This document shows, piece after piece, positions 51,278 to 60,171 of a DNA stretch of 64,000 bases; positions within the stretch are counted from its first letter, which is position 1, and each line of letters begins with the position of its first letter. The position numbers and the translations under genes are program-made. Origin of the DNA: VXRD01 sp965242535 (GTDB lineage: Bacteria; Latescibacterota; UBA2968); assembly GCA_965242535.1 (NCBI GenBank), contig OZ251458.1, forward strand, positions 248,001-312,000. The letters run 5' to 3'. The notes under the pieces were generated by a model. That model did no database searches, was not told where the DNA came from, and saw only the letters and a program-made list of their open reading frames with translations.

Positions 51278-51306
51278 GGTTGCCTCCGAGTGATGGATTT
51301 GGGCGT

Positions 51307-51957
51307 TCATCCTTTGGACATCAAAATCACATCCGCGCCGATGAACTCGATTTTTGATCGCCAGAGATGGCCTAGCCATTCAAAGGTCGCTTTGGAAAAG
51401 AAACAGATATGCGTGGGGTCTCTTTTGTAATGCCAGTTTTCAAATGCGGCGCGATCGGTCGCGAGTTTGGTCATGATGCCCAAGACGCCGCCCGGCTTGA
51501 CGAGGCGGTAAAGCCGTTGCAACTCAAACCGGGGATCGCGCAAATGTTCGAAAACTTCGGTCGCGGTGACAAAATCGTACGCGCGTTGAAAGACCGCGGG
51601 ATTGCGCGCATAAAATTTGTCATAGACGTCCATCGCATAGCCGCATTCCCGAAACATAAGGGACAGCGCAGGGCCGGGGCCGCATCCAAAATCCAACCCG
51701 CACGCGCCCTCGCGGAGCCGCGCTTTGAGCGGGGTGTAAAGTCGGGACAAAAATGCGCGGTATCGCGGATCCGCGGGATCGTTGTCGTGCAAATCGTAGC
51801 GCTGTTTTTCTCGGTCATCCGACAGGTGAAAAATTGCGGGTACGAAGATCAACGCGCAGGTCGCACAGCGCAGGTAGTCCCGAAATCGATCCGAAAAATA
51901 GGGCGTCGCGTTTTCGCCCGTGCAAAGCGGACAGGCATCGGCAGGCGCGGCGGGCAT
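51307..51957 (-). CDS. Class I SAM methyltransferase with zinc-ribbon N-terminus
   Basis: A 216-residue protein. CPLCTGENATPYFSDRFRDYLRCATCALIF looks like a zinc ribbon. A Rossmann methyltransferase follows: GLDFGCGPGPALSLMF, FVTATEVFEHLRDPRFELQRLYRLVKPGGVLGIMT. Related to methyltransferases acting on sugars or secondary metabolites. Same strand and 29 bp upstream of the aminotransferase. Confidence 0.82.
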   Translation of the reverse strand: MPAAPADACPLCTGENATPYFSDRFRDYLRCATCALIFVPAIFHLSDDREKQRYDLHDNDPADPRYRAFLSRLYTPLKARLREGACGLDFGCGPGPALSLMFRECGYAMDVYDKFYARNPAVFQRAYDFVTATEVFEHLRDPRFELQRLYRLVKPGGVLGIMTKLATDRAAFENWHYKRDPTHICFFSKATFEWLGHLWRSKIEFIGADVILMSKG

Positions 51958-52100
51958 CGGCGTTTTCCAGTTGGCGCGAAATCTCGTTGTTTTTTGCGTG
52001 CAAACAGAATATCATGGGGCGATGATCGGCGGCGGAACGGGGCCGCAGGCGTAAAGGTAACGATTTCTTCATTTTTCACAACCCCCAAACGGAGGTTTTC

Positions 52101-53729
52101 ATGACCGGTTACGACGCAATGGCAAAAGTGCTCAAAGCAGAAGGCGTCGAGTTTTTGGTCGCATTTCCCCATCAAACCCTCATCGAAGCCGCGGCAAAGG
52201 CGGGGATTACCCCCATTATTTGCCGGCAGGAACGCGCGGGCGTGAATATCGCGGATGGCTTCAGCCGGGTTTCCAATGGGCGAAAGTTTGGCGTTTTCAC
52301 CATGCAACAAGGCCCAGGCGCGGAAAATGCCTTTGGCGGCGTGGCGCAGGCGTATGCGGATTCGGTGCCGGTGTTGCACTTGCCCGGCGGGGAACCGCTC
52401 TCGCGGCAGGGCATTTACCCCACCTTTGAATCCGTGCGAAACTACCGTCACATCACCAAGTGGGCCGCGCAAATCTACGCGCCGGAAGACATCCCCGCGA
52501 TGATGCGCCGCGCGGTCGTGCAGATGAAGAGCGGCCGGTTGGGGCCCGTGTTGTTGGAGATGTCCAAAGAGGCGATGGCCGTCGAATATCCCGATGAGGA
52601 GGTCGCGTACGCGCCGGTTCGGATTCGGCGTTCTGCGGCGGCACCTGAAGATGTGCGCGATCTGGTGACGCACCTCCTCAAAGCGTCGCACCCGGTAATT
52701 ACCGCGGGGCAGGGCGCGTTGTACGCCGAGGCGTGCGAGGAGTTGATCGCCTTTGCCGAAGTGATCGATGTGCCGGTGATGACGACCCTCGCGGGCAAGA
52801 GCGCGTTTCCAGAAACCCATCCCCTGGCATTGGGCACGGGCGCGTTGACGCGCACTTTGATGGTCGAGCGGTTTCTCGGCGCGGCGGATTTTGTGCTGGG
52901 CATCGGCACGAGTTTTACGCGCAACGTTTTTACCACGCCGATGCCGGACGGGGTTCTCTTGGGGCAAGTGACGAATTGCGCCGAGGACATGGGCAAGGAT
53001 TACGATATTGTCGCAGGCGCGGTCGGCGATGCCAAATTGGTTTTGCAACAGTTGATCGAAGAGGCCAAGCGACAACTCGGCAAGGGCGGGCGCGATACGG
53101 GTACAGCGGCGCGGATCGCGGCTGTGAGCGGTGAATTTGCCGCGCGATGGGAGGCGCGCTTCGCGTCTGAAGAAGTGCCCATCAACCCCTATCGGGTCAT
53201 TCGGGAATTGGAAAACGCGGTGGATGTCGGCAATGCGATCATCACGCACGATTCGGGCTATCCGCGCGATCAGCTGGTGCCGATGTGGAAACCCACGGCG
53301 CCGCGCGGGTACTTGGGCTGGGGCAAATCGACGCAACTCGGCTATGGCTTGGGCTTGGCCCTGGGCGCGAAATTGGCCGCGCCGGAAAAGCAGGTGATCA
53401 ATGTGATGGGCGACGCGGCATTTGGCATGGCCGGGCTGGATTTGGAGACGGCGGTGCGCGCCGAGCTTCCCATTTTGACGGTCGTGCTCAACAATGGGGT
53501 GATGACCAAATACGATTCGCACATGCCTTATGCGTCAGACCGCTTTGGCAGCAACGAGTTGGGCGGCAACTACGCCCAAGTCGCCGCAGGGCTGGGCACG
53601 CATGCCGAGCGCGTGGATACCCCCGCCGAACTCGCGCCCGCCATTCAACGCGCCCTCGCCGCGAATCGAGAAGGCCAACCCGCGCTCCTCGAAGTTCTGA
53701 CCAAGGCCGAGGAAAATGTTCCGCAGTGA
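52101..53729 (+). CDS. Thiamine-diphosphate-dependent enzyme (acetolactate-synthase-like)
   Basis: A 542-residue ThDP enzyme. The N-terminal pyrimidine domain has CRQERAGVNIADGFSRV with the catalytic Glu. The middle domain is VITAGQGALYAEACEELIAFAEV. The ThDP motif is GDAAFGMAGLDLETAVRAELPILTVVLNNG. GGAGG precedes the ATG. It could be a synthase, decarboxylase or carboligase. Adjacent aminotransferase and methyltransferase genes are divergent. Confidence 0.86.
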   Translation: MTGYDAMAKVLKAEGVEFLVAFPHQTLIEAAAKAGITPIICRQERAGVNIADGFSRVSNGRKFGVFTMQQGPGAENAFGGVAQAYADSVPVLHLPGGEPLSRQGIYPTFESVRNYRHITKWAAQIYAPEDIPAMMRRAVVQMKSGRLGPVLLEMSKEAMAVEYPDEEVAYAPVRIRRSAAAPEDVRDLVTHLLKASHPVITAGQGALYAEACEELIAFAEVIDVPVMTTLAGKSAFPETHPLALGTGALTRTLMVERFLGAADFVLGIGTSFTRNVFTTPMPDGVLLGQVTNCAEDMGKDYDIVAGAVGDAKLVLQQLIEEAKRQLGKGGRDTGTAARIAAVSGEFAARWEARFASEEVPINPYRVIRELENAVDVGNAIITHDSGYPRDQLVPMWKPTAPRGYLGWGKSTQLGYGLGLALGAKLAAPEKQVINVMGDAAFGMAGLDLETAVRAELPILTVVLNNGVMTKYDSHMPYASDRFGSNELGGNYAQVAAGLGTHAERVDTPAELAPAIQRALAANREGQPALLEVLTKAEENVPQ

Positions 53730-53802
53730 GCGGAGCGGAGAGATCGTTTTGCCGGCGCACGGGCGGAGGAGCGGTTGGGACGCGAACCATGAGGCGAGCG
53801 AT

Positions 53803-54141
53803 ATGTTTGAAACGGCTATCCTCGACAGAACGCTGAAAACACGGCGCGAACAGAGAAATCGAGAGCGGATCGCGCTGATGGGGCGGGTGGCCGTTGCGTT
53901 GCGCGTTTGCCGAGACAGGTATGGCCTGCGCGAGGCATGGATCTTCGGGTCGTTGCTTTTTGCAGATCGATGGGACGAGATGTCCGATGTCGATGTGGGG
54001 ATCAGTGGCGGCTCAGATCGCGTTTTGGATGTGATGCGGATCGTGGAAGATGCCGTTGCGCGAGATGTCGATGTGATCGATCTGGACGCGCACCTGTCGG
54101 CGGACCGCTTTCGGCGGCGAGGAATGAAAATCTATGGATGA
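53803..54141 (+). CDS. MNT-type nucleotidyltransferase (antitoxin-like)
   Basis: A 112-residue minimal nucleotidyltransferase with the catalytic GS...D-x-D pattern IFGSLLFADRWDEMSDVDVGI and a third Asp in VDVIDLDAH. ATG 53803 has GAGGCGAG upstream. It overlaps the HEPN gene by 8 bp. In MntA/HepT systems this enzyme neutralises the HEPN partner by adding nucleotides. Confidence 0.82.
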   Translation: MFETAILDRTLKTRREQRNRERIALMGRVAVALRVCRDRYGLREAWIFGSLLFADRWDEMSDVDVGISGGSDRVLDVMRIVEDAVARDVDVIDLDAHLSADRFRRRGMKIYG

Positions 54142-54595
54142 AGCTCGATACGCCCTTTTGAAGGCCGATGTGGACGATCTCTGCCAGCAGGTCGATCAGG
54201 TGTATGCGCGGATTGAGGCGCGGCGTTCCCAGTTTGTCGATCGCGCCGAAAGCCTCGACAGCATGGGCTACCAACTCCACAACCTCTATTGCGCCTTTGA
54301 GCAAGTGTTTGAAGCGATCGCCCAGTTTTTTGAGAATCACATTGCGGGCGGGCGTTATCACGCGGATTTGCTGCGCCGCATGCGCCTGACGATTGCGGGC
54401 ATTCGCCCCGCGTGGATCTCCGAGGAGGCGTTTGTCCGCTTGGATGAATTGCGCCGGTTTCGACATTTTTTTCGCCACGCGTACGTTTCGGAATTGCAAT
54501 TTGAAAAACTCGCGCATCTCGTGGAACTCGCCGTGCAGTTGCGGGATGTTTTCCAACGCGACCGCGAACAATTTTTTGCAAAATTGAAGCCCTGA
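54134..54595 (+). CDS. HEPN-domain protein, HepT-like toxin
   Basis: A 153-residue helical HEPN protein: FEQVFEAIAQFFENH and LDELRRFRHFFRHAYVSELQFEKL with the R-x4-6-H ribonuclease motif (RHFFRHAY). It forms a toxin-antitoxin pair with the upstream nucleotidyltransferase, consistent with HepT/MntA. Slightly long for a HepT. Confidence 0.82.
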   Translation: MDEARYALLKADVDDLCQQVDQVYARIEARRSQFVDRAESLDSMGYQLHNLYCAFEQVFEAIAQFFENHIAGGRYHADLLRRMRLTIAGIRPAWISEEAFVRLDELRRFRHFFRHAYVSELQFEKLAHLVELAVQLRDVFQRDREQFFAKLKP

Positions 54596-54706
54596 ATCGG
54601 GGAAGTAGCCATAGGCTGGAAAAGACAAAAGTCGCGGGATTACTTACGACGATGGGAATGGGTAGGGACTGACCGCTGACGACTGACCACCTGTTTTGAG
54701 GACCTT

Positions 54707-55720
54707 GTGACGCGAGAGGGCGTTGTCTTGGTTTTTCTTTTTTTTATTGCTGCGGCGATAGCAGCGGGTGTTTGTGCGATGATTGCGCGGTGGCGGGTTT
54801 TAGATGTCCCCGGCGAGCGCAGTGCCCATGTTCGGCCCGTGCCCACACTGGGCGGGTTGGGTATTGTGGTGGGAACGGCTGCGGCGTTGGTTTGCGGCGG
54901 GGCGTTCTTTCCACTGCCGGCTGTATGGCCTGCACTGAGTGTTGGGGCGGCAATTCTATGCACGCTGGTGTACGACGAGATTCGCCCGCTAGGGCGCGTG
55001 AGCAAGTTGGCGATTCAATGCAGCGCGTCCTTGGTTTTGATCGGCGGAGGCGCGGTGCTCTATCGCGTTGACCTACCCGTTGTAGGTGCGGTTCAGTTGT
55101 CGTGGGGCGGGGTGTTGCTGACGTTTTTGTGGCTGATGGGAGTGCAGAATATTTACAATTTTATGGATGGAATGGATGGCATTGCGGGCGTGGAGGGATG
55201 TTTGGCGAGTTGTTTGATTGCGGGGTTGGCCGCGTCTATTTCCCCGAGTTTATCTCTCGTCTGTATCGTGCTTGCGGGCGCGTGCGTGGGATTTTTGTGT
55301 TTCAATTTTCCGCCTGCGCGCATTTTTATGGGCGATGTGGGGTCGCACTTCTTGGGACTGATGCTCGGGGTGATCGCGGTTTGGGGCGCATCGGAGGGCG
55401 TGCCGTTTTGGATCGCGGTTTTGTGTTTGGGCGCGTTCTTGTACGATGGCATATATACGCTGTTGCGCCGGTTGTTGCGCGGAGAGAATATCACGCAGGC
55501 GCATCGGTTTCACTTGTACCAACGTCTGAATCGCATGGGGTGGACGCCGCGTGCTGTGCTGTGTTTGTACGGCGGTTTTACAGGCATGTTGGGCGCGGTT
55601 GGATATTGTTATTTTTTTGGCTATCCCCATCTATCTCTCGGTGTTGGATGCGCGGTAGCCGCGCTGATGGGGCTCGGCACGGCTTGGCTTGAGCGGTGCT
55701 GGAGGCGTCTTTTAGCGTGA
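54707..55720 (+). CDS. WecA/MraY-family undecaprenyl-phosphate sugar-1-phosphate transferase
   Basis: A 337-residue membrane glycosyltransferase: VPTLGGLGIV, LVYDEIRPLGRVSKL, NIYNFMDGMDGIAGVEGC, RIFMGDVGSHFLG and THRFHLYQRLNR-type segment (AHRFHLYQRLN). The Asp-rich and His motifs of WecA-like enzymes are kept, and at least ten helices are seen. GTG start. It initiates lipid-linked surface glycan synthesis. A terminator shared with amt follows. Confidence 0.88.
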   Translation: MTREGVVLVFLFFIAAAIAAGVCAMIARWRVLDVPGERSAHVRPVPTLGGLGIVVGTAAALVCGGAFFPLPAVWPALSVGAAILCTLVYDEIRPLGRVSKLAIQCSASLVLIGGGAVLYRVDLPVVGAVQLSWGGVLLTFLWLMGVQNIYNFMDGMDGIAGVEGCLASCLIAGLAASISPSLSLVCIVLAGACVGFLCFNFPPARIFMGDVGSHFLGLMLGVIAVWGASEGVPFWIAVLCLGAFLYDGIYTLLRRLLRGENITQAHRFHLYQRLNRMGWTPRAVLCLYGGFTGMLGAVGYCYFFGYPHLSLGVGCAVAALMGLGTAWLERCWRRLLA

Positions 55721-55744
55721 ATGTGCGTCATTGGTACAAAAAAC

Positions 55745-55776
55745 AAAAAGCGGGTACTATGTGTACCCGCTTTTTT
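55745..55776. terminator. Bidirectional terminator between WecA-like and amt genes
   Basis: A perfect 13-bp stem AAAAAGCGGGTAC (55745-55757) / GTACCCGCTTTTT (55763-55775), loop TATGT, with T-runs in both directions. Confidence 0.88.
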
Positions 55777-55801
55777 CGTTTTGCTCTGCGCGCTGGATCG
55801 T

Positions 55802-57127
55802 CTAATAATTGTAGCCGCGCTCGTCGTGGAGCGCGATGTCGAGGCCTTCGGTTTCATCGGATTGTGAGACGCGCAAGCCGATGATGGCATCGACGAGTTT
55901 GAGCAGGATGAAAGACAGGACCGCGCAATAGGCGATGGTAAAGCCCACGCCGACGAGTTGGACGAAGAATTGCCCGCCTATCGAATCGGCGCTGAGTCCT
56001 TGCCCGCCGAGGCTTTCAGCGGCAAAAATGCCCGTGAGCAACGCGCCCACGATGCCGCCGATGCCGTGAACGCCAAACGCGTCGAGGGAATCGTCATACC
56101 CCATGGCGCGCTTGAGGCTGGTGGCGGCCCAGAAGCAGAGGATGCCAGAGGCGAGTCCGACGACAATCGCGCCCATGGGACCGACACTGCCCGAAGCCGG
56201 GGTAATCGCGACGAGGCCGGCGACCGCGCCCGTCACCGCGCCCAAGATGCTGGGTTTGCCGTGCTTGATCCATTCGGCGAACATCCAGCCCAATGTCGCC
56301 GAGGCCGTGGCGACTTGCGTGACGAGCATCGCCATGCCGGCCGCGCCATCGGCTGCGACCGCGCTGCCCGCGTTAAACCCAAACCAGCCGACCCACAGCA
56401 TCGCGGCGCCGATCACGGTAATGGTCAAGCTGTGCGGGGCCATCAGGGTATCGGGATAGCCCTGGCGTTTGCCGATGACGATGCAGGCGACGAGCGCGGC
56501 AACCCCTGCGTTGATATGCACGACCGTGCCCCCCGCAAAGTCGAGCACGCCCATGTCGCCGAAGAAGGACCCGTCACCGCTCCACGCCATATGGCAGATC
56601 GGCGCATAGACGACGATGGACCAGAGAACGGAAAACAAAATCATGGCCGAGAATTTTACGCGCTCTGCAAACGCGCCCACGATCAGGGCCGGGGTGATGA
56701 TGGCAAAGGTCATTTGAAACGTGATGAAGACCGTTTCCGGGATGGTGCCGGACAAGCTGTCGGCCGTCACGCCGGATAAGAACATCGTGCCCAACCCGCC
56801 GACAAACGAATGGAGGTTCGTCTTGCCGGCTTCCATGCCTGCGGTGTTGAACGCGAGGCTGTAGCCGATGATGACCCACACCAGCGTCATAATGGCGGTG
56901 AGGGCGAAACACTGCATGAGCACGGACAAGACGTTTTTGGTCCGCACCAGGCCGCCGTAAAAGAGCGCGAGGCCGGGGATGGTCATAAACAGCACCAATG
57001 CCGTGGAGGTCAGCATCCAAGCGGTGTCCCCCGAACTGAGTTCGTCTTCGGCAAGGGCGATGTTGGGCAAGGCGAGCAACGCCGCCGCGACGACGAGCGG
57101 GGTAAAGATGTTAAGGCGTTTGATCAT
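55802..57127 (-). CDS. amt: Ammonium transporter
   Basis: A 441-residue Amt/MEP channel with N-terminal signal-like helix (MIKRLNIFTPLVVAAALLALPNIALA). Hallmarks are PGLALFYGGLVRTKNVLSVLMQC, LDFAGGTVVHINAGVAALV, FGFNAGSAVA, and DAFGVHGIGGIVGALLTGIFA with the conserved pore His pair. AGGAG upstream of ATG. It follows glnK by 30 bp; the PII protein would plug or regulate it. Confidence 0.94.
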   Translation of the reverse strand: MIKRLNIFTPLVVAAALLALPNIALAEDELSSGDTAWMLTSTALVLFMTIPGLALFYGGLVRTKNVLSVLMQCFALTAIMTLVWVIIGYSLAFNTAGMEAGKTNLHSFVGGLGTMFLSGVTADSLSGTIPETVFITFQMTFAIITPALIVGAFAERVKFSAMILFSVLWSIVVYAPICHMAWSGDGSFFGDMGVLDFAGGTVVHINAGVAALVACIVIGKRQGYPDTLMAPHSLTITVIGAAMLWVGWFGFNAGSAVAADGAAGMAMLVTQVATASATLGWMFAEWIKHGKPSILGAVTGAVAGLVAITPASGSVGPMGAIVVGLASGILCFWAATSLKRAMGYDDSLDAFGVHGIGGIVGALLTGIFAAESLGGQGLSADSIGGQFFVQLVGVGFTIAYCAVLSFILLKLVDAIIGLRVSQSDETEGLDIALHDERGYNY

Positions 57128-57157
57128 TGTGTTCTCCTGTTGAGATGAAGGGGGGTC

Positions 57158-57496
57158 TTACAGCGCGTCCGGCCCGGTTTCGCCTGTGCGAATGCGAACG
57201 GCCTGGCCCAAATCCGTCACGAAAATTTTCCCGTCGCCCACATTGCCCGTCTTGGCGGCATTCTCAATCGCATCGATGGCGCGGTCGACCACGTCGTCAC
57301 CGATGGCGATCTCCAACTTGACTTTGGGCAAAAAGTCGACGACGTATTCGGCACCGCGATAGACTTCTCGGTGTCCTTTTTGGCGTCCAAAGCCCCGCGC
57401 TTCCGTGACGGTCATGCCTTGGATGCCGATGTCGCCCAGTGCTGCGCGCACATCGTCCAGCTTGTGCGGCTGGATGACTGCTGTGATGAGTTTCAT
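57158..57496 (-). CDS. glnK: Nitrogen regulatory PII protein GlnK/GlnB
   Basis: A 112-residue PII: MKLITAVIQPHKLDDVRAALGDIGIQGMTVTEARGFGRQKGHREVYRGAEYVVDFLPKVKLEI; T-loop Tyr in RGAEY; C-terminal GDGKIFVTDLGQAVRIRTGETG. It senses ATP/ADP and 2-oxoglutarate and binds Amt. First gene of glnK-amt; no sigma-54 site was recognised upstream. Confidence 0.94.
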   Translation of the reverse strand: MKLITAVIQPHKLDDVRAALGDIGIQGMTVTEARGFGRQKGHREVYRGAEYVVDFLPKVKLEIAIGDDVVDRAIDAIENAAKTGNVGDGKIFVTDLGQAVRIRTGETGPDAL

Positions 57497-57668
57497 CTGA
57501 ACTCCTCCCTAAAATGGTTGGGGTGGCGTAAAATGACGCAGGAATATATCGGGCGGATATTTCTTTCCCGTTTCTCGCCTGTTAAATGTGTATTACCAAA
57601 TCACCCGTAAAGCCCCTGTCCCTACGATTGCGATTGCTTCTTGCCTCTCCCGTCTCCCGTCTTGCCTC

Positions 57669-58988
57669 TCACTTCCCTATCGGCCGCATGCCCGGTTCGC
57701 CTGCGTGGTAAGACGCCAGGCACCAGGGGTCTTTGGTTTGTGTGCGGAAGGCGCGGACTTTTTGGCGCATGGTTTCGGCGATGTCCCGAACCGCGGAGTC
57801 GTGGATGATGTTGGTGGATTCCATGGGATCGTTTTCAATGTCGAAGAGGGCTTCGGCATCTTGGTGCAAAAATTTTTCCGTGTTGCGTTTGCCCATCTCC
57901 AGATTTTCCCTGCGAATGGCCTGCCATGTGGGCGATGCCCAAAGATCGCTCGGCAACGGGGTGGTGAGTTCCGGATAGAGGTTGCGGACGTATTTGTACT
58001 TGCGGCCGCGCAAGACGCGATAGGGATAGTAGTTGGTGACTTCGTGGAACGTGTGCGAAAAATAGGTCTCGTCAAAGCCTTCGGGATGGGCCTCGTCGAG
58101 GATGGGAACCAGGGATTTTTCCGGCAACCCCTCGGGGGGATCGACGCCGCACCAGTCAAAAACAGTCGGCGCGATGTTGCTCCAGTTGACCAAAGCATCG
58201 CTGACGACGGCCTCTGCATTCGGACGTGTGATGATGAGCGGGCAATGGTGGCCCGTGTCAAATGAGGAGGCTTTGCCGCCCGGAAACGGCATGCCGTGAT
58301 CGCTCATCACGACGATCATCGTATCGTCGGCGCGGCCCGCGTCTTGCAATGCGCGCGCCGCCATGCCAATGCCCGTGTCCAAGCGCGAGACGGATTGGTA
58401 GTATTCGGCAAATTCCCGGCGCACATCCGGATGGTCGGGCAGAAAATCGGGCACGATGACCTCGTCGGGCGAATACGCGGTTTCGGGCACCCCGGGATAG
58501 GTTCGGGCATTGCCAAAATCCCGGTGGGGATCGGAAAACCCGACGTGGAGATAAAAGGGTTGGTCGCGGTCAATCGCCTCAAAAAACGCGGCGACATGGT
58601 CCGCGATCCCGCGCACATTGCGCCCGCCGCCTGCCTCGTAGTGCCAGGGATACACCGATTCGGGCTGGACGTGGAGTTTGCCCACGACCCCTGTCTGGAA
58701 TCCCGCGGCTTGCAAGACTTGGGGAATGGACGGCATGGTGAGGTGCGTGTGAAAATTGTGAATCCCGTGCGAGTGCCCGTATTGCCCGTGCGTGTGGCTG
58801 TAGTGCCCGGTGAGCAAATTGGCGCGGCTGGCCGCACACGACGGGGTGGTGCAAAAGGCGTGTTGAAATAACGTGCCGCGCGCGGCGAGCGCATCGACAT
58901 TGGGCATTTTGATGACCGCATTGCCATAACATCCGGCGATGGGGCTCCAGTCGTCGGCGATGAGCAAGAGAACGTTGCGGTGAGACAT
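57669..58988 (-). CDS. Sulfatase (CxAxR type)
   Basis: A 439-residue family S1 sulfatase: VLLLIADDWSPIAGCYGN, activation motif PSCAASRANLLTGHYSH (CxAxR), and VVMSDHGMPFPGGK. It lacks a signal peptide. AGGAG precedes the ATG. It is a heparan/N-sulfoglucosamine-type relative, but the substrate cannot be assigned. Its leader overlaps a heptamer tract. Confidence 0.9.
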   Translation of the reverse strand: MSHRNVLLLIADDWSPIAGCYGNAVIKMPNVDALAARGTLFQHAFCTTPSCAASRANLLTGHYSHTHGQYGHSHGIHNFHTHLTMPSIPQVLQAAGFQTGVVGKLHVQPESVYPWHYEAGGGRNVRGIADHVAAFFEAIDRDQPFYLHVGFSDPHRDFGNARTYPGVPETAYSPDEVIVPDFLPDHPDVRREFAEYYQSVSRLDTGIGMAARALQDAGRADDTMIVVMSDHGMPFPGGKASSFDTGHHCPLIITRPNAEAVVSDALVNWSNIAPTVFDWCGVDPPEGLPEKSLVPILDEAHPEGFDETYFSHTFHEVTNYYPYRVLRGRKYKYVRNLYPELTTPLPSDLWASPTWQAIRRENLEMGKRNTEKFLHQDAEALFDIENDPMESTNIIHDSAVRDIAETMRQKVRAFRTQTKDPWCLASYHAGEPGMRPIGK

Positions 58989-58989
58989 G

Positions 58990-59200
58990 GAGAACTCCTA
59001 AAGGTGAGAGGTGAGAGGGAAGACGGGAGAGGGAAGACGGGAGAGGGAAGAGGCGAGAGGCGAAAGGCGAAAGGCGAAAGGCGAAAGGCGGGGAGACGGG
59101 AGAGGGAAGACGGGAGAGGGAAGAGGCGAAAGGCGAAAGGCGAAAGGCGAGAGGCGAGAGGCGAGAGGTGAGCGGTCAGAGGCGAGATGGGTATCCCATT
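58990..59200. repeat. Heptamer repeat tract
   Basis: About 170 bp of 7-bp repeats (GAGAGGT, GAAGACGG, GCGAAAG, GCGAGAG) immediately upstream of the sulfatase start, the longest tract in the window. Confidence 0.8.
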
Positions 59201-59208
59201 AAAAGGGA

Positions 59209-59649
59209 CTATCGATTTTCAATATTCCCCAAAATCCACTGTCCCTTTCCCATGCGTTTCGCAGACCACAATACGAGGCCCATCATTGCGACTCCGGTGG
59301 CGTCCAAGACGACATCGATCACAGTGCCCTCGCGACCGGGGACAAATGTTTGATGCCACTCATCCGACATCGCATAGAGAATGGACAGCAACATGCTCCA
59401 CCGCACGCAGGGGATAAATCGGCCCGACTTCGTCCACAGAGAACGGAACCACAAATAGACCAAGATGGCGTATTCCGCGATGTGTGCAAATTTGCGTATG
59501 ACATAGTTTATTTTTTTCACAGCGTTTGTCGGCATATCGCCGAAAAAAATATATGTTGCCGTATTTTCAGCCGACAGCAGGCTACTCGAAAAAACAAAAA
59601 TAGCAACCATCCATACGAATAAGGCGACGCGCCAATGTATTATTGTCAC
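59209..59649 (-). CDS. VanZ-like membrane protein 2
   Basis: A 146-residue VanZ-like protein. GTG 59649 is chosen since the frame upstream lies inside the preceding paralogue; 14 bp separate them. HWRVALFVWMVAIFVFSSS, RKFAHIAEYAILVYLWFRSL, MLLSILYAMSDEWHQTFVPGREGTVIDVVLDATGV and GLVLWSAK match the paralogue at 59664. Four helices. Confidence 0.7.
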   Translation of the reverse strand: MTIIHWRVALFVWMVAIFVFSSSLLSAENTATYIFFGDMPTNAVKKINYVIRKFAHIAEYAILVYLWFRSLWTKSGRFIPCVRWSMLLSILYAMSDEWHQTFVPGREGTVIDVVLDATGVAMMGLVLWSAKRMGKGQWILGNIENR

Positions 59650-59663
59650 ACAAATTCTCTTTT

Positions 59664-60161
59664 TTATTGAGACGGAGAAGAGGGTTGTCGACCGACATTG
59701 GCTCCTAAAACCCAACGCCCTGTTCCCGTGCGTTTCACAGACCACAATACCAGACTCATCATTGCGATTCCCGCGCTGTCCCACAACACATCGGTCAATT
59801 GACCATCGCGAGAAAACAAAAAATATTGATGGCATTCGTCCACCATCGCATAGAGCACGGATAGCAAAACGCTCCACCGCATACAGAAGGCGAATCGGCC
59901 TGGCCTCGTCCACAGAGAACGGAACCACAAATAGGTCAAGATCGCATATTCTACGATGTGTGCAAATTTGCGTATCGCCGTATGCACAAATACGAATTTT
60001 GGGGACTGTGGAGTCCAGTCACTGGATTTGGTGGACTCGGTTGCAGGGAGCGTGGTAGCGAGCACTTTTTCCGTCGTTTGCCATGATAGTCGGTTGCCCG
60101 AAGCGAAAAAAATGAAGATCATCCAGACCGAGAGGGCAACGCGCCAATATTTGGTTTTCAT
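59664..60161 (-). CDS. VanZ-like membrane protein 1
   Basis: A 165-residue VanZ-like protein with four helices: YWRVALSVWMIFIFFASG, AIRKFAHIVEYAILTYLWFRSL, LLSVLYAMVDECHQYFLFSRDGQLTDVLWDSAGI. VanZ-like proteins are small membrane proteins of unclear biochemical function; teicoplanin resistance is known for VanZ itself. It sits 11 bp after the LolA-like gene start region and heads the VanZ pair. Confidence 0.78.
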   Translation of the reverse strand: MKTKYWRVALSVWMIFIFFASGNRLSWQTTEKVLATTLPATESTKSSDWTPQSPKFVFVHTAIRKFAHIVEYAILTYLWFRSLWTRPGRFAFCMRWSVLLSVLYAMVDECHQYFLFSRDGQLTDVLWDSAGIAMMSLVLWSVKRTGTGRWVLGANVGRQPSSPSQ

Positions 60162-60171
60162 GTGATCTCAC

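Noticed and set aside
51849..53522. A 557-codon minus-strand frame opposite the ThDP enzyme
   Set aside because: Antisense shadow of a gene with conserved cofactor motifs.
57497..57600. Sigma-54 promoter upstream of glnK
   Set aside because: No TGGCAC-N5-TTGC-like pair was found.
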